Shown here: piece by piece, positions 47,801-60,623 of the stretch
How the letters are laid out: every line of letters starts with the position of its first letter
How positions within the stretch are numbered: position 1 is the stretch's first letter
Source of the DNA: Selaginella tamariscina
Taxonomy: Eukaryota > Streptophyta > Lycopodiopsida > Selaginellales > Selaginellaceae
Assembly: GCA_003024785.1 (NCBI GenBank)
Contig: PUQB01000459.1
Span: forward strand, 124,001 to 188,000
Length of the DNA: 64,000 nt
Direction of reading: 5' to 3'
Notes under the pieces: model-generated
Database searches by the model: none
What the model saw: only the letters and a program-made list of their open reading frames with translations
What the model was told of the DNA's origin: nothing
Position numbers and translations under genes: made by a program

Positions 47801-49758
47801 TCGGGTCTTGAGGGATAATTGAGAGGTTCTAGAGTTGGCATTTAGGAGCCACGTTTGTGGCACTTGGTGCAACTCTTGAATCTAAGGCTATGGCATGATA
47901 GCCACATCGGGGAAGGCAGTGTTTCACATGGAGATGTGACACTGGGCTAAACGTCACATGGTGCAACACCTGAGGCATGCCCTTTGGGGTTTATGTCATG
48001 GGCTTGTCGCCAAGGGGTTGGATACCTTAGCAAATAGACATGCTTGTGCTTGCACTAGGGTGTTAAGCCTTGGGCATCCGCTCAAGGGAGGTTAGGTCAT
48101 ACTAGGTGTGCTTTGACACACTTGGCTAGGGGAGTGTTCTCCTTGGAATTCAAGGTTGAACAACCTAAGCTCATTAGCAGAAGCCCTTTCGTGAGGCACT
48201 CGCAAGGTCATGTGCTTAAGGTTTCCCAAACCTAAGCCTTAGGAGTTTGCTTAGCAGAACACTCGTGTTCGCTTACGGCGCACACTCGTGTCCTCACTAA
48301 GTACTAGCCCTAGGTCTAGGGTATAACTTGGCCACTCAAACCCTTAGGGTTAGTCGTGGTTCAGGGTAACCCTTGTCGCCCTAAAGGGGTTGTACTCCGG
48401 ATGAGGGTGATTCCTCAAGGGTAAGTGACAATGCCTTAGTTCTGTCCAGGGTATGTGTGGAACACACGTCTCCTTGATGGGTTAGGGCATGAGCCTGTCT
48501 AGGTCTTCTAGGGCAAGACCCTAAGTCAACTAGGGTTATCCTCAAGGGTTTGGGGTAGACACTCTAGGAGACTTAGGCTAAACCCTAAGTCAACTAGGGT
48601 TATCCCTCAAGGGTTCTGGGGCAGACATTCTAGGAGACTTAGGCTAAACCCTAAGTCTCCTGTCCACTTGGGCATTAGAGTCTAACCTAGGGGTCGTTGG
48701 GGTTGTTCTTGGAAACTTAGCGTTGCTCACACAGGGTGATGACGCCAAATGGCCACCTGGCAGCCATGTGTTGCCACGTGTTGGCCCTTTGGGTTAAAAC
48801 TCTGACACCTTCATCCCGACCCTGGCTGCATCCCGTGGATCCTACGACCTAGCTGTGTGCGACATGGAGGAGATGAGAGGTCTTTCTTCGAGCCGGTGCT
48901 TCCCAGACAGAGGTGTACACCAAGCTCCGACAACAGGTTGACAGACTACATACGGTTGAGTCACAAACGTTGTTCCAGGAAGTGGTGTGAATACGGCTTC
49001 AACCTCATCATCCTCGACTTGCCCAATGAGCTTGTATTGGAGGTGCTAGCATCAACAAGGAATTGTGCAGCTAGATCCGGTGAAGTTTGAGGAGGCCTTG
49101 CAGTTTCAGTGGAATGCACTTGGCAGCAAGTGGTTTCATGGTCTCTTCGCAAGTTCTCCTTCTGTTTCGGCGGTGATTCAGGCGGCTGCAGTAATCAACT
49201 TGGAGGTTGCAGGGACTTACAGCGTCTACCGTGCACGAGGCTGGGATACGTGACAAAATTAAGGTAAGCTAGCTATTCAAGTTCAAGTTTAACTTGGTCT
49301 ATGTGGCAGGATACTTGTTAGTTCTCTTGGTGCTGCAAAGCTCTAAGAAGAAGTCGAAGAGGCCAACCTCTGGCGTTGACGAACACGATCCTCGTCGACA
49401 CTGCCGACCGTTATCAGAGGTTGGTAAGGAAGTACTTTGCTATGTTTATCCTAATGGAAGTTTGTGCAGGATTATGATTCAACCGAAGATGTTCGACTCA
49501 TGCAGCTTTTGATCGGTCTCAGTAGACCTGGCGACCTAGTCTGGGATATTGGTTCCGGAACCGGGTCATCATTTAGTTGCCGTCGAGCTCGAAAGGAATA
49601 TTATAGAACCGAGAGAGTTTCGAACTCTCTAGGTTGCAACAAACAAGCTTGCAGAGAACATTAGACCAGAAGAGTTACCTACTCAAACACCTCCACGTCC
49701 AAGCGTAACTGGTGGTTCGAGAACTGCAGCTTTACTTAAGATGAAGAAGAAACTTTAG
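44871..49758 (+). pseudogene. Outer-copy ParB-methyltransferase cargo gene, degraded and split by a solo LTR
   Basis: The gene follows the exon plan of 37335-40560 from the ATG at 44871 to the TAG at 49756-49758. It has many small deletions: the DGNHR box has been damaged (near 45598), and several frames are needed to read it. A solo LTR with TSD CCTTC (47061-48807) splits the exon upstream of the methyltransferase domain. Motif IV still reads NLIILDLPNEL (near 49000-49035) and motif I still reads LVWDIGSGTGSS (near 49540-49575). The unusual DLPN tetrad is therefore ancestral to both copies and not a recent error. Confidence 0.88.
47056..48812 (+). mobile_element. Solo LTR of the 1.75-kb LTR family in the outer cargo gene, TSD CCTTC
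   Basis: Sequence 47061-48807 starts TGTCATAGTTTTTACTATGA and ends TTAAAACTCTGACA. CCTTC flanks it at 47056-47060 and 48808-48812. The empty site is the continuous GATGACCTTCATCCCGAC in the inner copy near 39586. Confidence 0.95.
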
Positions 49759-49904
49759 CTAATGTATATTGAGTAATAAATTAAGCTAATATAAAAAAAA
49801 TAAAAGAAAATACAACAGTTTTATAGAATTCTTTTTGCCAACTGAGGCCAATACTGCCAACCAGAAAGAATATTCCAAAATATTCTAGAATATTCTTGAA
49901 TATT

Positions 49905-49958
49905 CGAGCCCAGCCTCCTGGGCCCCAAGCCTCCAAAATGGCGACACTCCATCCGAAC
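49905..49958. repeat. Outer MULE right terminal inverted repeat and TSD
   Basis: The TIR ends GGCGACACTC at 49949, followed by CATCCGAAC, identical to 32133-32141. Confidence 0.92.
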
Positions 49959-51470
49959 TTGCAACACACACCCCATTGTGACTTAGTCGAATACAAACCT
50001 AGGGCAGCCACCTGAGTACGGGTCCACACTCCCATTGCTCTAAACCAAGTCTAAAGGACAACCATCTAGGAGCTCAAACTCACACTCATTGACATTTAAA
50101 TATTGTCAATTTTATTAAGAATATTTTTACAAAAATTATGCAAAAGTGTAAAAATAGAGTTTTTACATTGTTAACTCAAATACTTAGCATTTCAATATGG
50201 TTTAAACATAACAAAATAAAAAATATACTAAATTAATAATGTATATTTAAAATGCTAAATGTTTAAACACTGATATAACTACAAATAGTTTTCCCAAAAT
50301 TAAATGATTATATTTTATGGTAAACATATGTTACACTTTTGTATGGTGTTAATAAATAATTATTAACATACTAATAATAGTATGATAATAATTAAATTAA
50401 TTAAACTAATGACTTTGATAAAGTTCAAGTTAATTTTAAGGTTAGTTATATGTTTGTTTTAAACAAAATTAGTAAATAATACAACCAAACCGGTTTTTGT
50501 GTTTTTAAAAAAAACGTTGTGGTAAATAATGGTTTAAAACAAGTATATATAAACTCATATAAATGCATATATATGGAATTAAATGTTTCCAATGCTAAAT
50601 TAGAATACTGAGAGGTTTATTTTACTCTCTAAGCAAGTACGAGAAATAAATTTTATGTTTATCATTTAATAAATGTGTTAAACTAATTATAAAATAGCAT
50701 GAGTTTAAAATTAGAAGTTAAGATTGATAAAACTTCAAAAAAAAAATTGACATTTAAATATTGTCAATTTTTATTAAGAACGCTTTTACAAAGATTTGCA
50801 AAAGTATTCAAATGGAGTTTAAACAAATGTTAAACTCAGGTACTTAGCTAATAAACATGGTTTAGACTGACAAATAAATTTACATGAAATATACATGTAT
50901 AAATGCTTAATGTTTTAAACACCAATATACCTATAAATAGTTGTTTCTAAAATGTAAATACATTTTGGAAGTAACATTTATATACATAGAATATCTTTTC
51001 TATGAATTAATAATTATTATTAGCATACTGATTATAGTATGGAATAATAAATTTAATAATTAAACTAAAGACTTGCATAAAGTTTAAGTTAATTTTTAAA
51101 TTGTTCTCAAAGTAAATACTTTTTGGGAATAACATGTATTACTTATACAAGTTTTTCTATGAAGTAATAAATTTTTATTAACATACTTGTAATAGTGTGA
51201 TAATATTAAACTAGTAATTAAACAAAACTTACATTAAGTTTAAGTTTAATTTCTAAATATGGGTATTAGTGTAATATAAACAAGATTACCAAATGAAACC
51301 CCGTTTTTTTTAAAAATAATAAACGGTAGTTTCAAATAATGAGTAAACATAAGCTTAAATAAAACTTGTAAAATCACGTGGAAATTTAAAATATTCCTAT
51401 GGCTGGATAAGAATATTCGGATTGTAAGACAATAATATTCGTAAGAATATTCAAGAATATTCTATTTGCT
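49959..51470. repeat. AT-rich tandem repeat, period about 660 bp, two and a half units
   Basis: TTGACATTTAAATATTGTCA at about 50089 recurs at about 50749. Downstream words (TTAGCATTT...GGTTTA, AGTAACAT-like, CATACTAATAATAGTATG-like) recur in order, with a partial third unit from about 51100 to 51280. Units are diverged. The unit starts with a short palindrome (TTGACATTTAAATATTGTCAA). The first 90 bases are the direct flank of the MULE. No gene was found. Confidence 0.7.
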
Positions 51471-54048
51471 TGTTAGAGTTTAACCCAAAGGGCCAACATG
51501 TGGCAACACGTGGCTGCCAAGTGGTCATTCGCGTCATCACCCTGTGTGAGCAATGCTAAGTCTTCCAAGATAAGCCTAAGAGTCTGACTCAGGGGCCCAA
51601 TTAGGCAAAAGACTTAGAGTCCTACCCTAATCCTAGAATGACCATCTCCTAACCCTAAAGGATAACCCAAGTAGACTTTAAGATCCTGTCCCAGTAAACC
51701 TAACAGGTCATGCCCTAACCCCACAAAGGAGATGTGTCTCACACATACCCGTGACGCATCGTCACTTACCCCTCGAGGAATCACCCTCATTTGGGAGTAC
51801 AAAGCCCCTTTGGGTGACAAGGGTACCCCTGAACCATGACTAACCACTAAGGGTTTGAGTGGCCAAGTCATACCCTATACCTAGGGCTAGTACTTAGTGA
51901 GGACACGAGTGTGCACCGTAGTGGACACGTGTTTGGATAATCCTAAGTATATGACTTGCGAATGTCTCATGATAGGGCTTTTGCTAATGAGCTTAGGTTG
52001 TTCAACCCTTAGATCCTAAGGAGAACACCCCTAGCCAGGTGTGCCAAAGCACACCTAGTTACAGACCTAACTCCCTTAAGCGAATGCTCAAGTTTAGCAC
52101 CTAGTGCAAACACAAGCATGTATGTTTACTAGAGTATCCAACCCCTTGGCGACAAACCCATGACACAACCCCAAAGGGTGTGCCTCGGGCATTGTTGTCA
52201 TAGTTTTTATTATGACTCGACCCTTTACTTTGGGTTTGACTGTTGTTACCTACCGAGTTGTGTGATGAACCTTAGATGTAGTAGGAAATAGGCCTGTTTA
52301 GTGCACTTGGGTATCTAGTGATGGTCCGGCCGGTGTCATTAGGTATTTGCAGGAAACTCTAGGCAAAGCTAGAACTTACCTTCTAGAAACTCTCCCCGGT
52401 TTGATGTTCCAGATTAGGGTTCTTCGCAAAGTATAGCTTGTCAAATAAGGGTTAGGGACACCCCTAGGGTTGACCTAACCCTAGGGTTGTCCTAACCCCA
52501 CGCCCTAAACCCCCCCCTAGGGGTTAGGTTAGACAACCGTTTTCTCTAAGGGCTGGCATTTTCCCGGCCAGCCCACTTACTCATTTAGGTAAATAGGGGG
52601 GGGGGGTCCGTCACATAAATAAGGTAGAATATATGTAATGAGGCTTCTTGGGTTCAAAAGAGAGCTTATTAACCTCCTATTGGTGCAGCTAAGCTTGTGT
52701 CGTCAGGTGCAACCCTCCGTTGTGCCGCCCAAACTTCCACACACAGGGTAACAACCCACCCTAGGGTTTAGACTATCCTTATCGGTGGCAAGATCTTTGC
52801 CTTTGAGATAGGGCACGTCACTTCCAAGGAAGTTAGTCAGATTCCTTGGTCCGAAAAACTTGCTCGTAAACTCAAAGGTATTGCTTGAGTTCACGTTCCG
52901 CAAAAACTAGTGGTTGCGGCCTTGCTCCGGTTGCCTCAACCACGCCAAGCTAGGAACGACACCTAAAGCTCGGCTAGTCCGTGTATCTTGATTCACAAGG
53001 TGATCTCGTTCGAGGATTAGTCAGCTAGGGGTTTGACTTCCTAAGGCTTGGGTTCCTAATACGGGTTACTTTACCAGATTCTGTGGGTTTCCAAGAGAGG
53101 GGATTCTAGAGTTGGCACCTGGCAAGCCGCCTTTTGGCACCAGGTGAAAACTCTAACAGTTGTATCGTGTAACGACTAGCCCAATGTCACATCTCCATGT
53201 CACTACTTTCCACGATGTGCCATCCCTTTAGATTCGAGAGTTGCACCAAGTGCCACAAACGTGGCCCCTAAATGCAACTCTAAACCCCTTAGTGACCTTA
53301 GGAACTGGTAAGGTGAACCTATCAAACAAGATCCACACCCATAGCCGGTCAAGACACGGATGTGCCTGACTTGGCCATGAGTGCTACACCTAGTTTGACG
53401 TGGAGGAGGAGCTGGAGACAAGCCATAACCTTTGCCTCTTGGAACGTGCATCCCAAACAAACCTCCTAGGCATGGATTGCCAATGTTAAGGGTAAGCTAC
53501 CCCGAAGTGGACGTACTACCCTATCATCTGGAAGTTAGGGCGGCACAACAGAGGGTTGTACCTTAACGACACAAGCTAAAGCTTGCACCGGTAAAAGAGT
53601 AACGAACTCAGTCATGAACCCAAGAGCTCCTACGTATACTCTACCCTTATTTATGTGACGGACCCCCCCCTCTTCCTGTATGTGTAAGTGGGTTGGCACT
53701 AAATGCCAGCCCCTTAGTTAATGAGTTGAGTTTGCACACTAACCCTACTTAAACCCTAACCAACGGGGTGGGGGTTTTAGGGCGTGGTTAGGGCAACCCT
53801 CCTAACCCTATTTAACATGCCAAACTCATCTTAACTAGGACGTCAAATCGGGGTGGGTTTTCTAGAAGGTAAGTGCTACCTTTGCTTAGAGTTTCTCGTG
53901 ACATCTAAAGATAGCTGGCCGGACTCCCTAAACACCTAAGTGCACTAATGGGGCTGTTTCTTACTATATCTAGGGTTCGTCAACATAGTATAGTTAACAA
54001 CAATCACTATCCAAAGTAAAAGGTCAAGTCATAGTAAAAACTATGACA
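51471..54048 (-). repeat. Large LTR (about 1.6 kb) split by a nested related LTR
   Basis: It runs from TGTTAGAGTTTAACCC to ACTATGACA, the two ends of the 1.75-kb LTR in minus orientation, with the nested insertion 52196-53158 inside. It is followed on the right by the polypurine-like and 3'-internal sequence of the same family (CTCCCGCTTTG), so it was the 3' LTR of an older element. It is more diverged than the other copies. Confidence 0.85.
52191..53163 (+). mobile_element. Nested 0.96-kb solo LTR of a related subfamily
   Basis: Sequence 52196-53158 starts TGTCATAGTTTTTATTATGA and ends GAAAACTCTAACA. Flanks are ATTGT and GTTGT (one mismatch). Its first half matches the 1.75-kb LTR, including the C/G homopolymer and the ACATAAATAAGG promoter-like area. 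Its second half is shorter and different. It sits in opposite orientation within its relative. Confidence 0.8.
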
Positions 54049-55261
54049 CACTCCCGCTTTGAAAATGTCAACGTCCACGTTCACGTCCAACTCCAAGACT
54101 ATATAATGTTAGAAAAATTAACCAAAATTAAATATCACTCTATGTGGAGTCAGCCAAAAGTTCACATAAGTTTATTAACCCCCCTTGCATTATGCAAAAC
54201 AAGTACTTCAGAACCGTCGTTCACTGAGTCATAAACCTAGCTGCCGGAGGCACCACTTGCGACATGAAGTCACTTGGAGACCTTTTGCAGTTGCAAAGTC
54301 TGTCACCCGAGACGCACAACACTGGTTAATTTATTTACTTAAGTAATTTATATTTGGAGCCTCTAGTTAGTGTTGTTGCCGGCCCCTTGGTTAATAAGAA
54401 ATAAAGACTTGCTTTAATTCCTTAATATCAACGCTATTGATGACCTTGTCGTCTTAGCGCACAACAAGCACTTGACGTATATCTCAAGTGCTTAACTAAA
54501 CGCCTTCACGTTTCTCCAATTGTTTCACATTTTTCACATGTCTCGGTATTAAAGCTTCACTTTTCTGTATACCTCGGTTTCTCATTACCCCTTTACATAA
54601 GGGTCTGCTACTATATCTATCCCCTTTAGTATATAGTTACGCCAGACTAGGTATGAGACTTTTTCGGAATCAAGCTCTTTTCGATACTAGAGTACTAATC
54701 CCGAAACCCTGTTCTTTGTAGACATGTCAATCTGGCCAGAGGCGATCACAGAGGCGCATGGCTGTACACATGTATACAACAAGGTCATACCAATATGCCA
54801 AATGCCATCCACTTGGTGTGTCATTAACATAATTTATTCTAATAGGAACCAAATTGAGTCAAATCTACAACAAGTGTGATAGCTCTTACCATTCGTCTTT
54901 CGCAACCTAGCTTGTACTCTTTCATAACATTGACCAGTTCAGAGACTAGATAAGCTAACATACCTTTCTTACAGACTTGTGTGGAAACCGGAAATTCTAC
55001 CCATCTCTAGCACTCAATCGATGACCTTAGATAAACATCCCTTAATTGTCACTTTCATTGTACTCATTCCCCAAAGAGCACATCATACTAGATGCCGTTC
55101 AATACTTCCCAACTCTTTATCTCACTAAGTTTAAAATACTAAATTTAAAACTTAGTTTCTACAATAAAAGTCTCCCTGAACTCAGAATACTGCATGTTAT
55201 TCATAATATTATACTCATGTCCATCTCTCAAATTGATTATGTAAATGTTTCTCAACATTAT
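54049..55261 (-). mobile_element. Truncated internal region of an older large-LTR element
   Basis: It starts at the polypurine tract (GCGGGAGTG on the minus strand) and parallels 56948 to about 58165 of the complete element, with substitutions throughout. It ends abruptly at CAACATTAT, where the next LTR begins. No coding sequence is visible. Confidence 0.8.
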
Positions 55262-56947
55262 TGTCAGAGTTTTAACTCAAAGGGCCAACACGTGGCAACA
55301 CGTGGCTGCCAGTGGCCATTCACATCATCACCTGTGTGAGTAACACTAAGTTTCCCAGAACAACCCCAACGACCCTAGGGTTAGACTCTAATGCCCAAGT
55401 GGACAGGAGACTTAGGGTTTAGCCTAAGTCTCCCTAGAATGTCTGCCCCCAGAACCCTTGAGGGATAACCCTAGTTGACTTAGGGTTTAGCCTAAGTCTC
55501 CCTAGAGTGTCTACCCCCAAAACCCTTGAGGGATAACCCTAATTGACTTAGAGCCTTGCCCTAGAAGACCTAGACAGACTCATGCCCTAACCCCCATTAA
55601 GGAGACATGTGTTCCACACATACCCCCATGACAGAGCTAAGGCATCGTCACTTACCCCTTGAGGAATCACCCTCCTTCGGGAGTACAACTCCTTTAGGGC
55701 GACGAGGGTACCTTGAACCACACTAACCCTTAAGGTTTGAGTGGCCAAGTCATACCATAGACCTAGGGCTAGTACTTAGTGAGGACACGAGTGTGTGCCG
55801 TAGGCGGACACGAGTGTTCTGTTAAGCAAACTCCTTAAGGCTAGGTTTGGAATAACCCTAAGCACATGACCTATGAGTGCCTCCTACGAAAAGGCTCCTG
55901 CTAACATGCTTAGGTTGTTCAACCCTTGGATTCCAAGGAGAACACTCCCTAGCCAAGTGTGCCAAAGCACACCTAGTTACGAGACCTAACCGCCCTTGAG
56001 TGGATGCCCAAGGCTTAGCACCTAGTGTAACACAGCATGTCTATTGCTAGAGTATCCAACCCCTTGGCGACAAGCCCATGACAACCCCAAAAAGGTGTGC
56101 TCAGGTGTTGCACCTTGTGACGTTTAGCCTAGTGTCACTGCCTTCCCCGATGTGGGCTATCATGCCATAGCCCTTAGATTTCAACCCTCAGGAACTGGTA
56201 ATGTGAACCTGTCAAACAAGATCCCAACCCACAGTTGGACAAGGACACGGATGTGCCTTGCTTGGCCATGAGTGCTACACCTAGCTTGACATGGAGGAAG
56301 AGGCTGGAGACAAGCCTCAACCTCTGCCTCTTGGAACGTGCATTCTAACAGACCTCCTAAGCATGGATTCGCCAACGTTAAGGGTAAGCTACTCTGAAGG
56401 TGGGCGTACCCCTGGCATCTGGAAGTTAGGGTGGCACAACAGAGGGTTGTGCCTTGACAACACAAGCTAGAGCTTGCACCGGGGAGAAGAGTAACGAGCT
56501 CAGTCATGAACCCAGGAACCCTCACTCCTATATACTACCTTATTTATGTGACAGAGCCCCCCCCCTGTTTTCCTGTTTACATAAGTGGGCTAGCACTGAA
56601 ATCTCATTCCCAAGGGAACATACTTGGTGAGTTATCCATCGACCCCTAAACCCTAACCTGTCAAACCTGGGGGTATTTCTAAGCATATCCGACATGCCGA
56701 ACTCACCGGAACTAGCCATTAATCCAACCGGGACACGGAAAACCAAGGTAAGAGTTTTCTAGATGGAAGTGCTAGCTTCGCCCAGAGTTTCTTGCAAATA
56801 CCTAATGACACCCGGCCGGACCATCACTAGATATCCAAGTGCACTAAGCGGGCCTGTTTCTTCTACACCTAGGGCTTATCAACATAGTACAGTAGGTAAC
56901 AACAGTCAACGTCCAAAGTAAAGGGAGTCATAGTAAAAACTATGACA
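55262..56947 (-). repeat. 3' LTR of the LARD-like element
   Basis: It starts TGTCAGAGTTTTAACTC and ends ACTATGACA on the plus strand. Immediately right lies the polypurine tract. Confidence 0.9.
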
Positions 56948-56961
56948 CACTCCCCGCCTTT
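56948..56961 (-). other. Polypurine tract of the LARD-like element
   Basis: The minus strand reads AAAGGCGGGGAGTG directly before the TGTCATAG start of the 3' LTR. The equivalent at 54049 reads AAAGCGGGAGTG. Confidence 0.75.
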
Positions 56962-59900
56962 GAAAATGTCAACGTCCTCGTTGACGTCCAACTCCAAGAC
57001 TAGATAATGTTAGAAAACTAACCAAAACTAACATATCACTCTATGCGGAGTCAGCCAAAAGTTCACATAATTTTATTACCCCCCTTGCATTACGCGAAAC
57101 CAAGTACTTCAGAACCGTCGTTCACTAAGTCGTAAACCTAGCTGCCGGAGGCACCACCTGCGACATGAAGTCACTTGGAGACCTTTTGCACGTCTGCAAA
57201 GTCTGTCACCCGACGCACACAACACAATGGTTAATTTCTTTACTTAACTAGAATTTATATTGGAGGCCTCTAGTTAGTGTTGTTGCCGGCCCCTTGGTTA
57301 ACAAGAAATAAAGACTTGCTTTATTCCTTAATATTAAATGCTGTTGACGACCTCTGTCATCTAACACACAAGCACTTCTCAAATGCTTGACCAAACACCT
57401 TCGCATTTCTTTTGATTTTCCAATGGTCCCACATCTCCACATGTTACGATATTATAGCTTACATCTCTGCATCCCTCGGTGCTTCTCATTACCCCTTTTC
57501 ATAAGGGTCTGCTACTATACCTATCTCTCATTAGTATATAGCTACGCCAGACTAAGTATGAGACTTTTATCGGAATCAAGCTCTTTTCCGATAAGAGTAC
57601 AATTCGTAAAACCCTGTTCTTTGTAAACATGTCAATCTGGCCAGAGGCGATCACAGAGGCGCATGGCTGTACACATGTATACAACAAGGTCTTGCCAATC
57701 TACCAACTGCCATTCACTTGGTGTGTTATTAACATAAATTTATTCCCGATAGGAATCAAATTCAGTCAAATCCACGACCAAGTGTGATAGCCTTACCATT
57801 CGTCCTTCACATCATCTTTGTACTCTTTCATAACACCGACCAGTTCAGGGACCAGATAGCTAAACATACCTTTCTTACAAACCAATGTGGAAACCAGGAA
57901 ATTCAACCATCTCTAGTGCCTCAATCGACAACCTTTAGATAAACATGTCTTAATTGTCGCTTCATTGTACTCATTCCCTAAAGAGCACAACATACTAGGT
58001 GCCATTCAATAATTCCTAACTCCTTATCGTACTAAGTTCAAAGTACTGAATTTTAGAACTTGTTTCCACGATAAGAGTCTCCCTGAACTCGTAACACTGC
58101 ACGCCTCCATAACATTATATTGATTTTCACCCCTAAACTGATTTCGTAAATGTTTCTCAACACTATTACCGAAGTATAGTCACAATATCGATATTGATAC
58201 TCTCGAATGGATAATGATCGTTTAACGTTCTATCCTAAGCTTATTCAACTAGTTGTATATTAGTGAATATAAACTTACAATCATATCAATTTATCAAAAT
58301 GCTACAACTATAATATAGACATGGTCTTAGTTTACATGAACCGAACTTGAGTTTTTAAGATGGACATATAATGTTATGACAGTATTCCGAGGAACTTGTT
58401 CAAAGACTAAGAGGAATCATGAACTAGTGTTTGGTTCATCTAATTGATTTAGTAAGATATCAACCTCCACATAAATGTTATCATAACACTGAAGTGTTAT
58501 ATCAACTTCATGTTTTAGTCATACCTTATAATTCAATAGATCTCTCCAAACATGAATAAAATATCTAGTTCAGTACATTGAACTAAGATACATTATTCAC
58601 TCTAGTCACCTAGCAATCCAGAAAGTATCACATTGCCCTCAAGCAATGTATTGAGAAATGTCTCATTTCTCAACTAACTTGAAAACATATTTCAAGTTAT
58701 AACACTAAAGTAGTTGCCTTACCAAAGTGTCAGACTCAAATCCACTTGAGTCTTATATATATGATTACGGCCACCTTATGTGATCATAACCAAGTTTGAT
58801 ATTGAGCGCTCCAAACTCAATATTGAAGAGATATCATACTTTGTCAAGTCATTATATAACCAATCTTGAAAAGATTGTCACAAATTCTGCCAAAGTTTAG
58901 AATATAAATATCTCAACAGATGAGGTGATAGGAAACCTCATATTCTCGAACCGGATATTGGACGAACCTTGAACTACAATCATCAAGAAGGGACACCATC
59001 TTCTTGAGCTAATCCGCTCAATATCATACTATTGAACCAACTCAAGGAACACCATCAAACCTTGAGATAGAACTAACAACTAACCCAAGGAATACAATCA
59101 AACCTTGAGTCAAGAATAGTTCTATTTTTTCAATATTCCGAAAGATTGAAGATACATACTTTATTTGTTTCTTTAAGTGCCCACATTTGCGACCATGATG
59201 CAGAGTCAAGAAACCGTCTTTTGAATAATCGTATTCGACTTTAAAATGAAATTGATATTGAAAATCAATATCAACTTCTAATTCTCATCGAACACCGACT
59301 CTCTGAGGAGGTACATGCACTTAAACCTCCAATGGAAATCCGACTATTACTAGCTCATTGGTAATTCTCAACATAAGTTATCAAACTTAGCAAGTTTCTT
59401 TACTTAGTCGATAAACAAAGTGAAGAATCCCAAATCATGCTCTTCTTAACCAAGGAATCACCCTTGTTCAGAACTTCTCCCCACATTGCAAACAACGTTA
59501 CAGTTTCAAGATTAAAGAGTTAACAATGAAAATGCACAAGTGTGCGCCGAACGCCTTCACTATGCAAGTCTTCATTACTCAGTAAACTAAAAATGTAAAC
59601 GTATGTTTCCAACATTACTCTTTCTGATAGATCATGCCATCTATCCAAAAGTTGCATTGATAGGGATGCAACATTAAATCCGTCTACTGCCAAAAATATT
59701 ATTCTATCCATTCTTAAGATCCCACATGAGATAACTTCATAATCAAGTTAGTTGAGTTAGCTAACTTGAATACAAAGTGCGCGCCTACAACCAACTAAGG
59801 TTTCAAGTTGTACTTGTTCAAATCAGACGACTTGAACTTAGTAAACTATTTCACCTAATGTTACTTGTAGCTAGCGTCATCAAAGTATTACGTCATCGGA

Positions 59901-60608
59901 CAATACTTTGATTACATTGGATCTTCGAACCAACTGCTTAACATATTCATCATATGTTAATATTCGACATTGTTGTATTATAAGTTCAACACCATACTGC
60001 TTCTAGAGTTACACTCTCGGAAACATGCACTATAATGAGAGCTTATTTACACTTTTATGTCAAAATGTAGTGTTCATCTTATGTTTGAATATGCCCCTTC
60101 TTCCGAAGTCAAAGATGCACTTTGAACATAAGTCTTTCCCCGTTTGAACACTATTGTTGGAAACGATATTGAATCTTGACATAGCCAAAACTCAAGGACA
60201 GTATATGTTTCAAATCATGTGTTATCCCAAATTCAAACACCTTAAAGAAAAAGAAAAATTTTCAATAATGTGTAAACTTAGCATATCACAATCCACTTCA
60301 CAAGACTTAGTTTGTAAGCCAGAACAAACTAACACGCCACGTCTTGTGGAAGTATGGTAAAGTAACCTGAACATTCATAAGGTAAAGTAACCAGAGAAAA
60401 CGTAACCTGGCATAACTTGGAAGTTGCCTTCCAGTGCTACCTTCAATTGGAGTCCATAACCCACACCCACTTATGAAGTAGGTGTTCTCTGAAGAGTTAT
60501 AGATCTCAGGACCAACTCTCCGCAGAATTCAGACGTTAGCCGAAAGTGATAAGTACTTCAAAATTTAGAACTAACTAAACCCTAAACACACTACACTTTA
60601 TGAGAAGA
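56962..60608 (-). other. Internal region of the LARD-like element, largely non-coding
   Basis: All frames are closed beyond about 80 codons. A trace of coding ancestry may remain near 59165-59210 (minus strand), where HHGRKCGHLKKQ resembles a decayed CCHC zinc knuckle of a copia-type gag (CxxCGxxGHxxxxC). Upstream, at 59520-59711, is a 63-codon helical frame. This is weak evidence that the family arose from a copia-like parent by loss of coding capacity. The rest shows no recognisable features. Confidence 0.5.
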
Positions 60609-60621
60609 GGCTCCGATACCA
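60609..60621 (-). other. Primer binding site (initiator tRNA-Met)
   Basis: The minus strand reads TGGTATCGGAGCC two bases after the CA end of the 5' LTR; the same variant appears in Ty3/gypsy element 1 (9081-9096). Confidence 0.9.
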
Positions 60622-60623
60622 AT

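Larger units (their letters stand above)
32142..49949. mobile_element. Outer Mutator-like element (MULE), interrupted by an inner copy and a solo LTR
   Basis: Terminal inverted repeats GGGTCTCGGCGAAAAGGAGG (left) and, reverse-complemented, GAGTGTCGCCATTTTGGAGG (right) are directly flanked by the 9-bp duplication CATCCGAAC (32133-32141 and 49950-49958), as expected for MULEs. The element holds a minus-strand MULE transposase and a plus-strand ParB-methyltransferase gene in divergent arrangement. The first 288 bp (32142-32429) are cut off from the rest by the inner copy at 32430-40755. The body resumes at 40765 after the duplicated CATCTCATT, and a solo LTR (47061-48807) splits the cargo gene. 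Without these inserts it would be about 7.7 kb. It is riddled with small deletions relative to the inner copy. Confidence 0.92.

Noticed and set aside
32142..49949. Simple tandem duplication of an 8-9 kb gene pair
   Set aside because: Two different 9-bp duplications and complete termini of the inner copy show nested transposition instead.
59520..59711. Small gene inside the LARD-like internal region
   Set aside because: It is a single 63-codon frame without support from the partial second copy; at most it is a decayed retroelement gag trace.
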